Of a stretch of 52,500 bases of DNA, positions 1 through 7,041 are shown piece after piece (the first letter of the stretch is position 1; every line of letters begins with the position of its first letter). The position numbers and the translations under genes are program-made. Under the pieces are notes generated by a model. It searched no databases, was not told the DNA's origin, and saw only the letters and a list, made by a program, of their open reading frames with translations. The DNA is from Verrucomicrobiota bacterium (GTDB lineage Bacteria > Verrucomicrobiota > Verrucomicrobiia > Chthoniobacterales > Terrimicrobiaceae), in NCBI GenBank assembly GCA_026398275.1, contig JAPLTF010000036.1, positions 1-52,500 on the forward strand, written 5' to 3'.

Positions 1-118
1 CATCGGCAACACCGCTGTGGGTATTGCCGCCGCCTTCGTGCCTTGGCCAAGCCAAAAATCCTCAGCAACGCGGCTTTTTCCTAATTATTTCACAGGTTCT
101 CAGCGAATAGCAGTGCTC
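1..118. other. Window edge, no gene recognised
   Basis: I see no coding region with family motifs here on either strand. The stretch lies downstream of trpA (minus strand) and could hold the trpA transcript end, but there is no clear hairpin with a T-run. Confidence 0.4.
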
Positions 119-922
119 CTACCCGGCCTTGACCGCATCCGCAAGCGGGCGCGTGAACGAGGTGATTTTTTCCGCGAGTCCGGGGGCGTTTCCCGCCTCA
201 GCAATCTGACGGACGATCGCGCTGCCAACCACGACCGCATCGGCCTGCCTGGCAACCTCGCGCGCCTGTTCGGGCGTTGAAATCCCGAATCCCACCGCGA
301 TCGGGAGCGACGTGTGTTTGCGGATCTCGGAGACCTGCGAGGAGATGCTTTGCGAGAGCGACGCCTGCTCGCCGGTGACTCCCTCGCGGGAAACATAATA
401 GATAAACCCCTCCGCGGACTTGGCGATCAGCTCCATCCGGTCCGGCGGGGTTGTCGGGGCGATCAGCCGGATCGACAGCAGGCCGTGGCTGCCCGCGAGC
501 TCCGCATTTCTTGATTCCTCGTCCGGGGGAAGGTCCAAAATCAGAAGGCCATCCGCGCCGGCGGAGGACGCGTCCTTGATGAAGCGCTCGTAGCCATAAA
601 CATAGACAGGGTTCAGATAGGTGAAGAGGACGATCGGCAATTCCGATGACTTCCGGATCTGGCGCACAATTTCGAGGACGACGGATACGCTTGTCCCCGC
701 AGCGATCGCCCGTCCGGCCGCAGCCTGGATTGTTGCTCCGTCGGCCAGGGGATCGGAGAATGGAATGCCGAGTTCCAGAATATCGACGCCGGCGGCTTCC
801 ATCGCCACGGCGAGTGAGGCGGTCGCTTCCGGACTCGGGTCCCCGGCGGTGATGTAAGCAATGAAGCCCGCTGTCCGGGATTCGCGGAGTGTCTGAAATC
901 TGGAGTCAATCCGGTTTGGCAT
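119..922 (-). CDS. trpA: Tryptophan synthase alpha chain
   Basis: It cleaves indole-3-glycerol phosphate to indole and glyceraldehyde-3-phosphate, the next-to-last step of tryptophan synthesis, and passes indole to TrpB in the cytoplasmic alpha2beta2 complex. The 267-residue length is normal for the family. The signature LELGIPFSDPLADG (residues 49-62) is intact and carries the catalytic pair Glu50 and Asp61, equivalent to Glu49/Asp60 of Salmonella. The C-terminal phosphate loop (VGFGISTPEQ, then VVGSAIV) is also present. The start is the ATG at 922. trpB is not downstream within the window (only 118 bp remain), nor upstream, where a DUF883 gene lies on the same strand behind a strong terminator. 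trpA therefore probably has its own promoter between about 923 and 980. Confidence 0.97.
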   Translation of the reverse strand: MPNRIDSRFQTLRESRTAGFIAYITAGDPSPEATASLAVAMEAAGVDILELGIPFSDPLADGATIQAAAGRAIAAGTSVSVVLEIVRQIRKSSELPIVLFTYLNPVYVYGYERFIKDASSAGADGLLILDLPPDEESRNAELAGSHGLLSIRLIAPTTPPDRMELIAKSAEGFIYYVSREGVTGEQASLSQSISSQVSEIRKHTSLPIAVGFGISTPEQAREVARQADAVVVGSAIVRQIAEAGNAPGLAEKITSFTRPLADAVKAG

Positions 923-980
923 GGGTCTTGGTTACCTTTCCCAGGCCCCTGAAGCAAGCCTCCGGGCATCAGGCCCGATG

Positions 981-1027
981 GAAATGAAAAACGCGCTGCC
1001 CGGGAAGCGGACGTCCCGGGCAGCGCG
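981..1027 (-). terminator. Strong intrinsic terminator after the DUF883 gene
   Basis: A perfect 14-bp inverted repeat (992-1005 CGCGCTGCCCGGGA, partner 1014-1027) with an 8-nt loop is followed on the minus strand by a T-rich run (plus-strand GAAATGAAAAA at 981-991). It starts 13 nt past the stop of the minus-strand gene at 1041. This is a textbook rho-independent terminator for the histone-like/DUF883 pair and isolates trpA from it. Confidence 0.9.
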
Positions 1028-1040
1028 GTGATATTTCAGG

Positions 1041-1343
1041 TCAGTTTTTCGGAGAGTTTCCTCTCAGCAGGACGATGGCGAGCAAAGCTCCCAGTCCGAG
1101 GGCCACCATGACCGGCACGTAAGGATGGTCCCGAAGCTGGTCATCAGCAGCCCTTGCTGCCGTTGAGGCGCGGTCGGAGATCTTGTCAAAAACCTCCCGG
1201 CTGCTCTCGACCGCATATCCGAGGCGGGCCCGGGCATTCCGGACTTTTTCCTCGGCAGAATCGGTGGTCGCCGCCAGCAGCTCGCGGGCGCTGTCCGCGA
1301 TGTCCCTTGCCACCTGGAGCTCTTTCCTAAGAGTGAAGTTCAT
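1041..1343 (-). CDS. DUF883 (ElaB/YqjD-like) membrane-anchored protein
   Basis: This 100-residue protein has a long charged amphipathic N-terminal helix (about residues 1-70, rich in Ala, Arg, Glu and Asp) and one C-terminal membrane segment (about 76-95, PVMVALGLGALLAIVLL) ending in a few polar residues. This is the layout of the DUF883 family. E. coli YqjD and ElaB of that family are tail-anchored inner-membrane proteins that bind ribosomes in stationary phase. Its ATG overlaps the stop of the upstream histone-like gene (ATGA at 1340-1343), so the two are translationally coupled. A strong terminator follows. Family assignment rests on layout and composition; ribosome binding is known only for relatives. 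Confidence 0.75.
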   Translation of the reverse strand: MNFTLRKELQVARDIADSARELLAATTDSAEEKVRNARARLGYAVESSREVFDKISDRASTAARAADDQLRDHPYVPVMVALGLGALLAIVLLRGNSPKN

Positions 1344-2137
1344 TTAGTTTTTCCCTTGGGTTTCGAAAGCTTGAATGGCTTCTTCACGGGAGTGGCCGGC
1401 TTTTTTGCGGCCTTGGCTGCCTTTTTAGATGCAGGCGCAGGCTTTGCTGCGACCGCAACGGCGGGCTTGCCGCCCTTCACCGCGTAAACCCCCGGCTCGA
1501 CTTTCGAAACGAGATTTTTCCCCGTCGTGCTGATCCAGACGGAAACATTGCCGCCGGGAAGCCCGAGCTTTGCGGCAATATCCTTCACGCGCAAACCCTT
1601 CGGTCCGGCCGCATCAAGCAGCGTGAGGATGCGCCCCTTGAGGGGGGATGGTTTTTTGCCTTTCTTACGGGCTTTGACAACGACCTTGGCTTTGACTGGC
1701 GCAGCCGGTGCCGGAGCGGGCGCGGCTGGAGCGGGCGCCGGCTTTGCTCCCTTGACGGCATAGCGGCCGGGCTCAAGTTTTTGCGTCAGCTTCTTTCCTG
1801 TCGTGCTGAACCAGACGGAGACATTCGGCGCAGGGGATCCCACTTTGGCGGCGATGTCTTTCACCTTCAGTCCGCCGGATCCGGCGCTGGCCAGGACGGC
1901 AAGGATCTTCTCCTTCAGTCCGCCGGATTTGGCTTTTCGGGAGGAGGAGCGCTTCCTGGCCTTGCGGGCAGGGGCGGCCTTTTTTTCCGGGGCTTTTGCC
2001 GCAGGGGCGACAGCTCCGGAGAGGGCTCTGGAGATCTCGGTTTCGATTTCTGCGATGAGTGCGACGAGCTGATCCTTCCGTTCGGTCAGGTTGAGAACGC
2101 GGCGCAATGACTGGCTGGTGATGTGTGATAAATCCAT
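1340..2137 (-). CDS. Histone-like protein with two winged-helix repeats
   Basis: This basic protein (about 265 residues from the ATG at 2137; a TTG at 2155 would add six) has a short N-terminal coil, a Lys/Ala/Pro-rich stretch, a winged-helix-like unit, a Pro/Ala linker, a second copy of that unit, and a Lys/Ala tail. Both copies share the pattern LKxxILxxLxxAGxxGLxVKDIAAKxG, then NVSVWxSTTGK and PGxYAVKG. The tails resemble eukaryotic H1 or bacterial Hc1/HctB-like proteins, and the repeats resemble small helix-turn-helix DNA-binding folds. A nucleoid-associated role is inferred. Neither start has a clear Shine-Dalgarno sequence. It is coupled by a 4-bp overlap to the membrane-anchored DUF883 gene, which is an odd partner. 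Confidence 0.7.
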   Translation of the reverse strand: MDLSHITSQSLRRVLNLTERKDQLVALIAEIETEISRALSGAVAPAAKAPEKKAAPARKARKRSSSRKAKSGGLKEKILAVLASAGSGGLKVKDIAAKVGSPAPNVSVWFSTTGKKLTQKLEPGRYAVKGAKPAPAPAAPAPAPAAPVKAKVVVKARKKGKKPSPLKGRILTLLDAAGPKGLRVKDIAAKLGLPGGNVSVWISTTGKNLVSKVEPGVYAVKGGKPAVAVAAKPAPASKKAAKAAKKPATPVKKPFKLSKPKGKTK

Positions 2138-2277
2138 ACGTGAGGTGACAGCCAAACATTAACGCTAACAGCTTGGCAAGCGAAAAGGCTAAGACGGTTC
2201 CGGTCACATAGCCGGCTTTCCGCAGCCATGCGGGCGTGCATGCCTAACTTTTGCCCGATTGATCGCCCGCGGGCCGT

Positions 2278-3444
2278 CTATTTCAAAAAGCGGCCAATGG
2301 TCTCGAAGACGCTGTTAAATCCTTCATTAACCTCGTTTGAGATCCCGGGAGGAGAAGGGAAGGGGTCCTCATGTTTGTATCGGTAGGGGAAATCAAAAAC
2401 CTCAACCCGGATGGGGATATCGCGATTCCGGCCATTGAGCGTATTTTCCACCTCATAAGGCGGAATGACCTCGTCTCCGGCCAGGGCGAGCGATGAGATC
2501 CGGTGATGCATGGCTCTAAACCTTTCCTCGCGGAATGCGGCCATGGATTTGTAGCTAAGCATGCTTCGGAAGGCGATGCCGGACTTGTCGAGCAAATGGG
2601 CGAGCAGCTTCGGGTCATGCTTGAGGTGGCTTTCCAGATGCTCGACGAGGAAGGAATAGAGATGCACGTTCGCCTCGCTGTCCAGGATGAACTTCGAGAC
2701 AGGTGAGATCCGGTTGAAGACCGGCCCGCCGCAGAACATGAACAGCCTGGTCTCCGAGAACAGGCTGTCCGGATTGCTGAGCAGCAGCACCTGCGAAAGA
2801 AAACATCCGATCGAGTAGGCGAGGATATCGAGCGAGAAGTCCTTCTCGAACAGCGGGTGTTCGCCGCGCTTGCAGCCCTCCACAAAATCTATGACATCAT
2901 GGTAGGTCTGCAGGCCGGACCAGATGAACCTCTGCGGATTTCTTTGGAGCCGGCTGCTGATGGCGGCGTTGAGGAGCGACGAGTTCAGGAGGTCCGGAAA
3001 TTCCTCCTTGCGGCGCTTGCTGACCTGGTGCATCAGCCGCGGATCGCTCCATGCGGACGGGGCGCGGTTCATGTGGAACGCAATCGGGAAAAGGACGACC
3101 GCCTTTCCTGTCGCCTCGAGAATCCTGGCTGCCCAGGGCAGATACTTATGCCAGTGCTTCTCGTTGAAGCCGTGGAACAGCAGGATCATGCCATCGGACT
3201 TGAGCTGGTTGTCGGGTTTGAAGATGTGATACCGGAAGGACGCATTTTCCGAGACCAACGTGTCCGCCACATCCAGGATATCGCCCTTGGGTTCCCCCGA
3301 TCCATGTCCCTCGGGCAGCAGCGCGGTATGTCGGGACTGGAATGTGAAATTATGGACGCTCATCCCGCCGTCGAGTTCAACGCGGTCCACGTCGAGCGAT
3401 ACCCGGCTTTTCAGGTGCTCGTAGAGTTCATGGTATTTCATCAA
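2278..3444 (-). CDS. Alpha/beta-hydrolase-fold protein, function unknown
   Basis: The 388-residue cytoplasmic protein has no signal peptide. The fold is suggested by LLFHGFNEKHW (oxyanion-like HG motif, about residue 88), a strand followed by LAYSIGCFLSQ around residue 208 (nucleophile elbow of the S-x-G type, with Ser in place of the first Gly) and a late VFDFPYRYKHEDPF region that may supply the His. It may belong to the uncharacterised DUF6051 group; that name is from memory. Its start overlaps the stop of the preA-like gene (ATGA, 3441-3444), so it is the second gene of that operon. A hydrolytic step linked to pyrimidine catabolism is possible, but it does not resemble a dihydropyrimidinase. 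Confidence 0.6.
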   Translation of the reverse strand: MMKYHELYEHLKSRVSLDVDRVELDGGMSVHNFTFQSRHTALLPEGHGSGEPKGDILDVADTLVSENASFRYHIFKPDNQLKSDGMILLFHGFNEKHWHKYLPWAARILEATGKAVVLFPIAFHMNRAPSAWSDPRLMHQVSKRRKEEFPDLLNSSLLNAAISSRLQRNPQRFIWSGLQTYHDVIDFVEGCKRGEHPLFEKDFSLDILAYSIGCFLSQVLLLSNPDSLFSETRLFMFCGGPVFNRISPVSKFILDSEANVHLYSFLVEHLESHLKHDPKLLAHLLDKSGIAFRSMLSYKSMAAFREERFRAMHHRISSLALAGDEVIPPYEVENTLNGRNRDIPIRVEVFDFPYRYKHEDPFPSPPGISNEVNEGFNSVFETIGRFLK

Positions 3445-4556
3445 CTGGAGAGCGCCTGGGATTGTTCGACAAATTCATCGCCGCTCCATTCGCCGTCCGC
3501 GTGGACAACATTCCCGGCCTTCCGGGCATCCTTCCGCTCCTTTTGCCGCCGGACGAGATCGGCATGGGTCGTGAAGTAGCCGAGGCTGCGGCCCTTGAAG
3601 TCGGCGAGTGTTTCGAATTTATGTTTTTCCATGAAGGCGAGCAGTCCATCCTGGAGCGGCTTCACCAGCCCGTAGCCGAACTTCATCACGCCCGTGCAAA
3701 CCTGGACGGTATCGCACCCGAGGAGAATGAACTGCGCGGCATCCTCGCCGGTTTCGATTCCGCCGATCCCCGAGAGCGACCGGCCGGGGAATTCCTGGCG
3801 GATCACTGTTGCGATCTCCATGCACATCCTCAGCGCGATCGGCTTGATGGCCTTGGAGGAATAACCCCCGGGGGTCGTGTAGCCTTCAACGCTTGGCTCC
3901 GGGCGAAGGGTGTCCAGGTTAACGCCCATGACGCTCCGGATCGTGTTGATCGCGCTAATCCCATGGCAGCCGGCTTTCAACGCGGCGCGCGACGGATCTT
4001 CGATGTGCGTGATGTTCGGCGTCATTTTTGCCCAGACGGGTTTCTTCGCGGCGGGCATCACCCATCCGCAAACTTCTTCCAAAATCTCCGGATCCTGTCC
4101 CATGGCCGCGCCCATCTTGCGTTCGGGGAGCCCGTGCGGGCAGGAAAAGTTGAGTTCGAACCCATCGACGCCCGCGTCCTGGCAACGCTCGACAATTTCC
4201 ACCCACGCGTCCTTGTTGCACTCCTCCATGATCGAGGCGATCAGCACGCCCTCCGGGTGCAGGTCTTTGCATTTTTTGAATTCCTCGATCCAGATCGAAA
4301 GCGGCCGGTCGCTGATCAGCTCGATATTTTCCCATCCGATGACCTCCTTGCCGTCGGCCGCATGGAGCTTGGCATAGCGCGGCGTGACATTGACGACCTT
4401 CGAGGCATCGAGGCTGACGGTCTTGGCGATGACCGCCCCCCATCCCTCGCGGAACGCCCGCGAGATGACGTTAAGGTTCGTTCCCGGAGGGCCGGAGGCA
4501 ATGACGAAAGGGTTCGGCAATTTCAGTCCGTCAACGGTGCAGTCAAGAGTGGGCAT
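3441..4556 (-). CDS. preA: Dihydropyrimidine dehydrogenase catalytic subunit, PreA-like, without ferredoxin domain
   Basis: This TIM-barrel flavoenzyme of the dihydroorotate dehydrogenase superfamily should reduce uracil/thymine to the dihydro form, or run in reverse. Family signatures are IASGPPGTN near the N-terminus (FMN phosphate side), NFSCPHGLPERKMGAAMGQ at about residues 134-152 with the proposed catalytic Cys, AKMTPNITHI, and the C-terminal FMN loop SGIGGIETGEDA. It is 371 residues against about 411 for E. coli PreA. The missing part is the C-terminal double [4Fe-4S] ferredoxin; no Cx2Cx2C cluster follows the barrel. No preT-type partner is in the window. It heads a coupled pair with the hydrolase-fold gene, and an N-carbamoyl amidohydrolase gene lies 0.7 kb upstream on the same strand. 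Confidence 0.85.
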   Translation of the reverse strand: MPTLDCTVDGLKLPNPFVIASGPPGTNLNVISRAFREGWGAVIAKTVSLDASKVVNVTPRYAKLHAADGKEVIGWENIELISDRPLSIWIEEFKKCKDLHPEGVLIASIMEECNKDAWVEIVERCQDAGVDGFELNFSCPHGLPERKMGAAMGQDPEILEEVCGWVMPAAKKPVWAKMTPNITHIEDPSRAALKAGCHGISAINTIRSVMGVNLDTLRPEPSVEGYTTPGGYSSKAIKPIALRMCMEIATVIRQEFPGRSLSGIGGIETGEDAAQFILLGCDTVQVCTGVMKFGYGLVKPLQDGLLAFMEKHKFETLADFKGRSLGYFTTHADLVRRQKERKDARKAGNVVHADGEWSGDEFVEQSQALSS

Positions 4557-4611
4557 AATTTAGAGCAGTTTTGGAGCCAGTATCGCTATAGTCAGAGAGG
4601 GTAATATCAAT

Positions 4612-4920
4612 TCACGGACTCGCAACATCCTTTGGTCGCGGGCCATGCCCTTCATCAATTCCCCACATCTTCCGCCGGTAGGCGCGGGGCGGATGGCCGA
4701 AGTGCTTCCTGAGCATGCGCGAAAAATGGAACGGGGATTGGAACCCGCACTGGTAGGCCACCTCGGAGATGGCGAGTCCGGTTTCCCGGAGCAGTTGTGC
4801 TCCGGCTTCGACCCGCCGCTTCCAGACGCTTTGCATGGGGGTCGTTCCAAGATGCTGGCGGAAGAGCCTGATCAGGTGCGCGCCGGTCATGCGGGATGGT
4901 CGTGATGAAGATCGTCTGCC
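4612..4920 (-). pseudogene. AraC-family DNA-binding domain fragment
   Basis: The frame encodes a recognisable AraC/XylS double helix-turn-helix: GAHLIRLFRQHLGTTPMQSV for the first HTH, then ISEVAYQCGFQSPFHFSRML and the closing FGHPPRAYRR. Only about the last 85 residues of a normal 270-300 residue regulator are present. Upstream, the plausible continuation (FDISEFTL, then HHWADDLHHDH) is in another frame and ends in a stop, so the gene is frameshifted and truncated. It lies upstream of preA on the same strand and may once have controlled it. It is called broken because the ligand-binding part is absent and the local sequence is AT-richer. Confidence 0.6.
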
Positions 4921-5026
4921 CAATGGTGAGGTGCCTCCGGCTGGAGGGTGAACTCTGAGATGTCGAAGAAATTGCTGTCATTACGTGACAATAGTATAAA
5001 TGCTATTAACATAAACAGCCAATACT

Positions 5027-5230
5027 GTGGGCCATCAAATCAAAATCCAGCGGGTCGAGAGAGGGGCGACGAAGTCCTACTACGTCAATTTCCCGGCGGC
5101 ATTGGCCGAGGCGGCACAGATCGAGAAGGGCGAGGAGTTGCAATGGCTCGTCGAGGACAGAAACTCATTCCTCCTGCGACGGGTGAAACCCAAAAAATCC
5201 ATTTTGAAAGACCGTGTCCCACTAACTTGA
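5027..5230 (+). CDS. AbrB/SpoVT-like small DNA-binding protein (orphan)
   Basis: This 67-residue protein starts at GTG 5027. The swapped-hairpin AbrB pattern is visible: IKIQRVERGATKSYYVNFPA, ALAEAAQIEKGEELQW, then EDRNSFLLRRVKPKK. Such proteins are either antitoxins or small passengers placed before transposase genes in Verrucomicrobia and Planctomycetes (the second point is from memory). No toxin and no transposase follows; a minus-strand hydrolase ends 55 bp away. The upstream 100 bp is unusually AT-rich, with a palindrome (ATAGTATAAATGCTAT, 4991-5006) that could be an operator or promoter. It may be a mobile-element remnant. Confidence 0.6.
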   Translation: MGHQIKIQRVERGATKSYYVNFPAALAEAAQIEKGEELQWLVEDRNSFLLRRVKPKKSILKDRVPLT

Positions 5231-5284
5231 CGCGCATGCCCTGCGGGGCTTTAAAGCTCCATACGGGCCTGATCCCCTGCTTCC

Positions 5285-6520
5285 TCAGGGCTCGCGCGCA
5301 ATCCAATCCATGGTCTTGGTGGCCAGGCGGTCGAAGGCGAGGAAGGCGGCTTCGAGATGCTCTTCCTTTGTATCTTCGATCTTATTGTGGCTGATGCCGT
5401 GCAGGCTCTGGACAAACATCATCACCGTGGGGATGCCTGAGCGGGAAACCTCGGCGGCATCATGCAGCGGGCCTGACGGCATGCGGTGGGAAATTCCACA
5501 GACTTCTTCCGTTGACTCGTCGCACAGGCCGACAAGCTCCGGATGGAAAAGGATCGGCTCGATCTGCCAGAGCCGTTCCCATTCGACCTGGACCCCGCCC
5601 TCCCCGGCAAACCTTTCCGCTGCCTCGTGCGCATCCCCGAGCATGGACGCGAGGGCAGTGGCATCGAGGTGGCGCTGGTCCAGCGTGATCCGGCAGTCGG
5701 CCACGACGCTCGTGACGATTCCGGGCTCCGTCGTGCAGGAGCCGATGGTGCAGACCCCGCCATGGCGTTCCGCGATTTTGTAAATCTCCGGGCTCATTTT
5801 GGCGGCGGCGAGAAAGGCGTCGCGGCGGCGGTTCATCGGGGTGCTGCCGGAATGGGCGGCCTGACCGTGGAAGGTGATGGTATGGCGTTCGACGCCAAAT
5901 GTTCCGAGCACGGTCCCGAGGACAAGCCCCTTGTCCAGAAGCACCGGCCCCTGCTCGATGTGAAGCTCCAGATACGCCGCTGCATTTGCGCGCTCGATGC
6001 ACGAGGCTTGGACATTTTCAAAGTTGATTCCGACCGCCCGGAGCGCATCCGGCAGGGCGATGCCGTCGCGGCCCCGCAGGTTCCGGGCCTCCTGCATGTC
6101 GAGCGTTCCCGCGCAGGCCGAGGAGCCGAACAGGCTCTTGCCAAAACGGGCGCCTTCCTCATCCGCCCAGTCCACCAGCCGAACGGTGACCGGCGGGCAC
6201 CCGTCGAATTCTTCGACCAGCCGCCGGAGGATTTCCACGCCGGCGAGGGTGTTCAGGCAGCCGTCGAGCCAGCCGCCATTCGGCACCGAGTCAATATGTC
6301 CGCCGATCAGCAGGGCCTTTTCGGAGCGGCCCGGCAGGGTGGCCCAGAAATTTCCGGCAGCATCGTCGTGCATCTCCACGGGCAGGCCGGACAACTTCTC
6401 TTTGAGAAATTCCCGGGCCTTCGACCACGTCGGGGTGAATGCCACGCGCTGGGCGCCATTTTCATCGCCGGTGAGCGCGCGCAGTTCCTTCAACTCGGCG
6501 ATCGTTCTCGATGGGTCCAT
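5285..6520 (-). CDS. Zn-dependent M20 amidohydrolase (beta-ureidopropionase / N-carbamoyl-L-amino-acid hydrolase type)
   Basis: It should hydrolyse an N-carbamoyl group (N-carbamoyl-beta-alanine or N-carbamoyl amino acids) to the amine, CO2 and ammonia. The 411-residue protein from ATG 6520 has the dinuclear-metal residues of the HyuC/AmaB/allantoate amidohydrolase family: GGHIDSVPNGGWLDG, then WADEEGARFG, ELHIEQGP and the C-terminal SLHGISHN. The dimerisation-domain segment HSGSTPMNRRRDA is also normal. The frame is open further upstream, but the extra residues (Arg/Ser/Pro-rich) do not look like the family and overlap a radical SAM remnant, so the inner ATG is chosen. Near a PreA-like dehydrogenase, the third step of the reductive pyrimidine pathway is the most natural role. 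Allantoate or hydantoin breakdown cannot be excluded. Confidence 0.85.
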   Translation of the reverse strand: MDPSRTIAELKELRALTGDENGAQRVAFTPTWSKAREFLKEKLSGLPVEMHDDAAGNFWATLPGRSEKALLIGGHIDSVPNGGWLDGCLNTLAGVEILRRLVEEFDGCPPVTVRLVDWADEEGARFGKSLFGSSACAGTLDMQEARNLRGRDGIALPDALRAVGINFENVQASCIERANAAAYLELHIEQGPVLLDKGLVLGTVLGTFGVERHTITFHGQAAHSGSTPMNRRRDAFLAAAKMSPEIYKIAERHGGVCTIGSCTTEPGIVTSVVADCRITLDQRHLDATALASMLGDAHEAAERFAGEGGVQVEWERLWQIEPILFHPELVGLCDESTEEVCGISHRMPSGPLHDAAEVSRSGIPTVMMFVQSLHGISHNKIEDTKEEHLEAAFLAFDRLATKTMDWIAREP

Positions 6521-7041
6521 GGCTCGGGAGTAAACGACATTCGCGTCCGTCAGGCAAAGGGAGATTCGCAGTCGCTTCCCGGAGCCGGTCTTCGGCAGCG
6601 GGCGCGGGACGCTGAGCGGACAGGTCCGCCTGAACACGGCGGATATCATTCTCAACACGGTCTCACAAAGCGGCGGGCAGCTCCGGTTCGAGGATTTCAC
6701 CCCGCTGCCCTGCGGGGATCCGAATTGCGCGACGATCGGCTACCTGCTCCGGACGCCGGACGGGGTCCGCTCGGTGAGCGATTTTCTGGATTTTCAAAGC
6801 GTGCAGGGATTTCTGCGCGACCGGGTCCGGTACGCTCGAGGCAGATTTCGTTCAATTCCCTTTTGATGACGCTATAAAGTTCACCCGTCCGTCGAGTCTG
6901 ACCATTTCCCAGTCGAAGGCGTTCGGATATCCGATGCGGAGGGAGAGGCGATACAGGCTGTTTGGGTTGAGCCATTCGATCTTGTCGTGTCGCGCACCAA
7001 TTGACCCGGGGGCGGCGGGCTGATAGAGGTGGAGGTTTTCC
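6521..7041. other. Gene-poor stretch before ileS
   Basis: Apart from the radical SAM remnant, no gene can be supported. A minus-strand frame covering 6852-7091 (79 codons) has an unremarkable composition and runs into the ileS start, so I do not call it. The ileS ribosome binding site (GGTGGAGG, about 7027-7034) lies at the right end. The promoters of both divergent genes must be here. No T-box-like leader was recognised. Confidence 0.5.
6600..6866 (+). pseudogene. C-terminal remnant of a radical SAM protein
   Basis: In the + frame that ends at TGA 6864-6866, the translation from about 6618 reads VRLNTADIILNTVSQSGG, then RFEDFTPLPCGDPNCATIGY and a short tail. This matches the C-terminal end of MoaA-like radical SAM proteins related to MJ0619/tetraether synthase, where a (P/L)PCxxPxC motif followed by a tyrosine is typical. 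There is no start codon and no radical SAM CxxxCxxC core. The fragment is cut by the divergent M20 gene, so it is the tail of a lost gene. Assignment is from motif memory only. Confidence 0.5.

Noticed and set aside
3462-4604. Long + strand open frame opposite preA
   Set aside because: It mirrors the preA gene, which has full family motifs; high-GC sequence leaves long antisense frames open.
4991-5030. Toxin-antitoxin module at the AbrB-like gene
   Set aside because: No toxin-like gene follows on the + strand; the next coding region is the convergent amidohydrolase.
5543-6877. 444-codon + strand frame
   Set aside because: Antisense to the M20 amidohydrolase for most of its length and without family motifs; the real + strand signal near its right end is in a different frame (radical SAM remnant).
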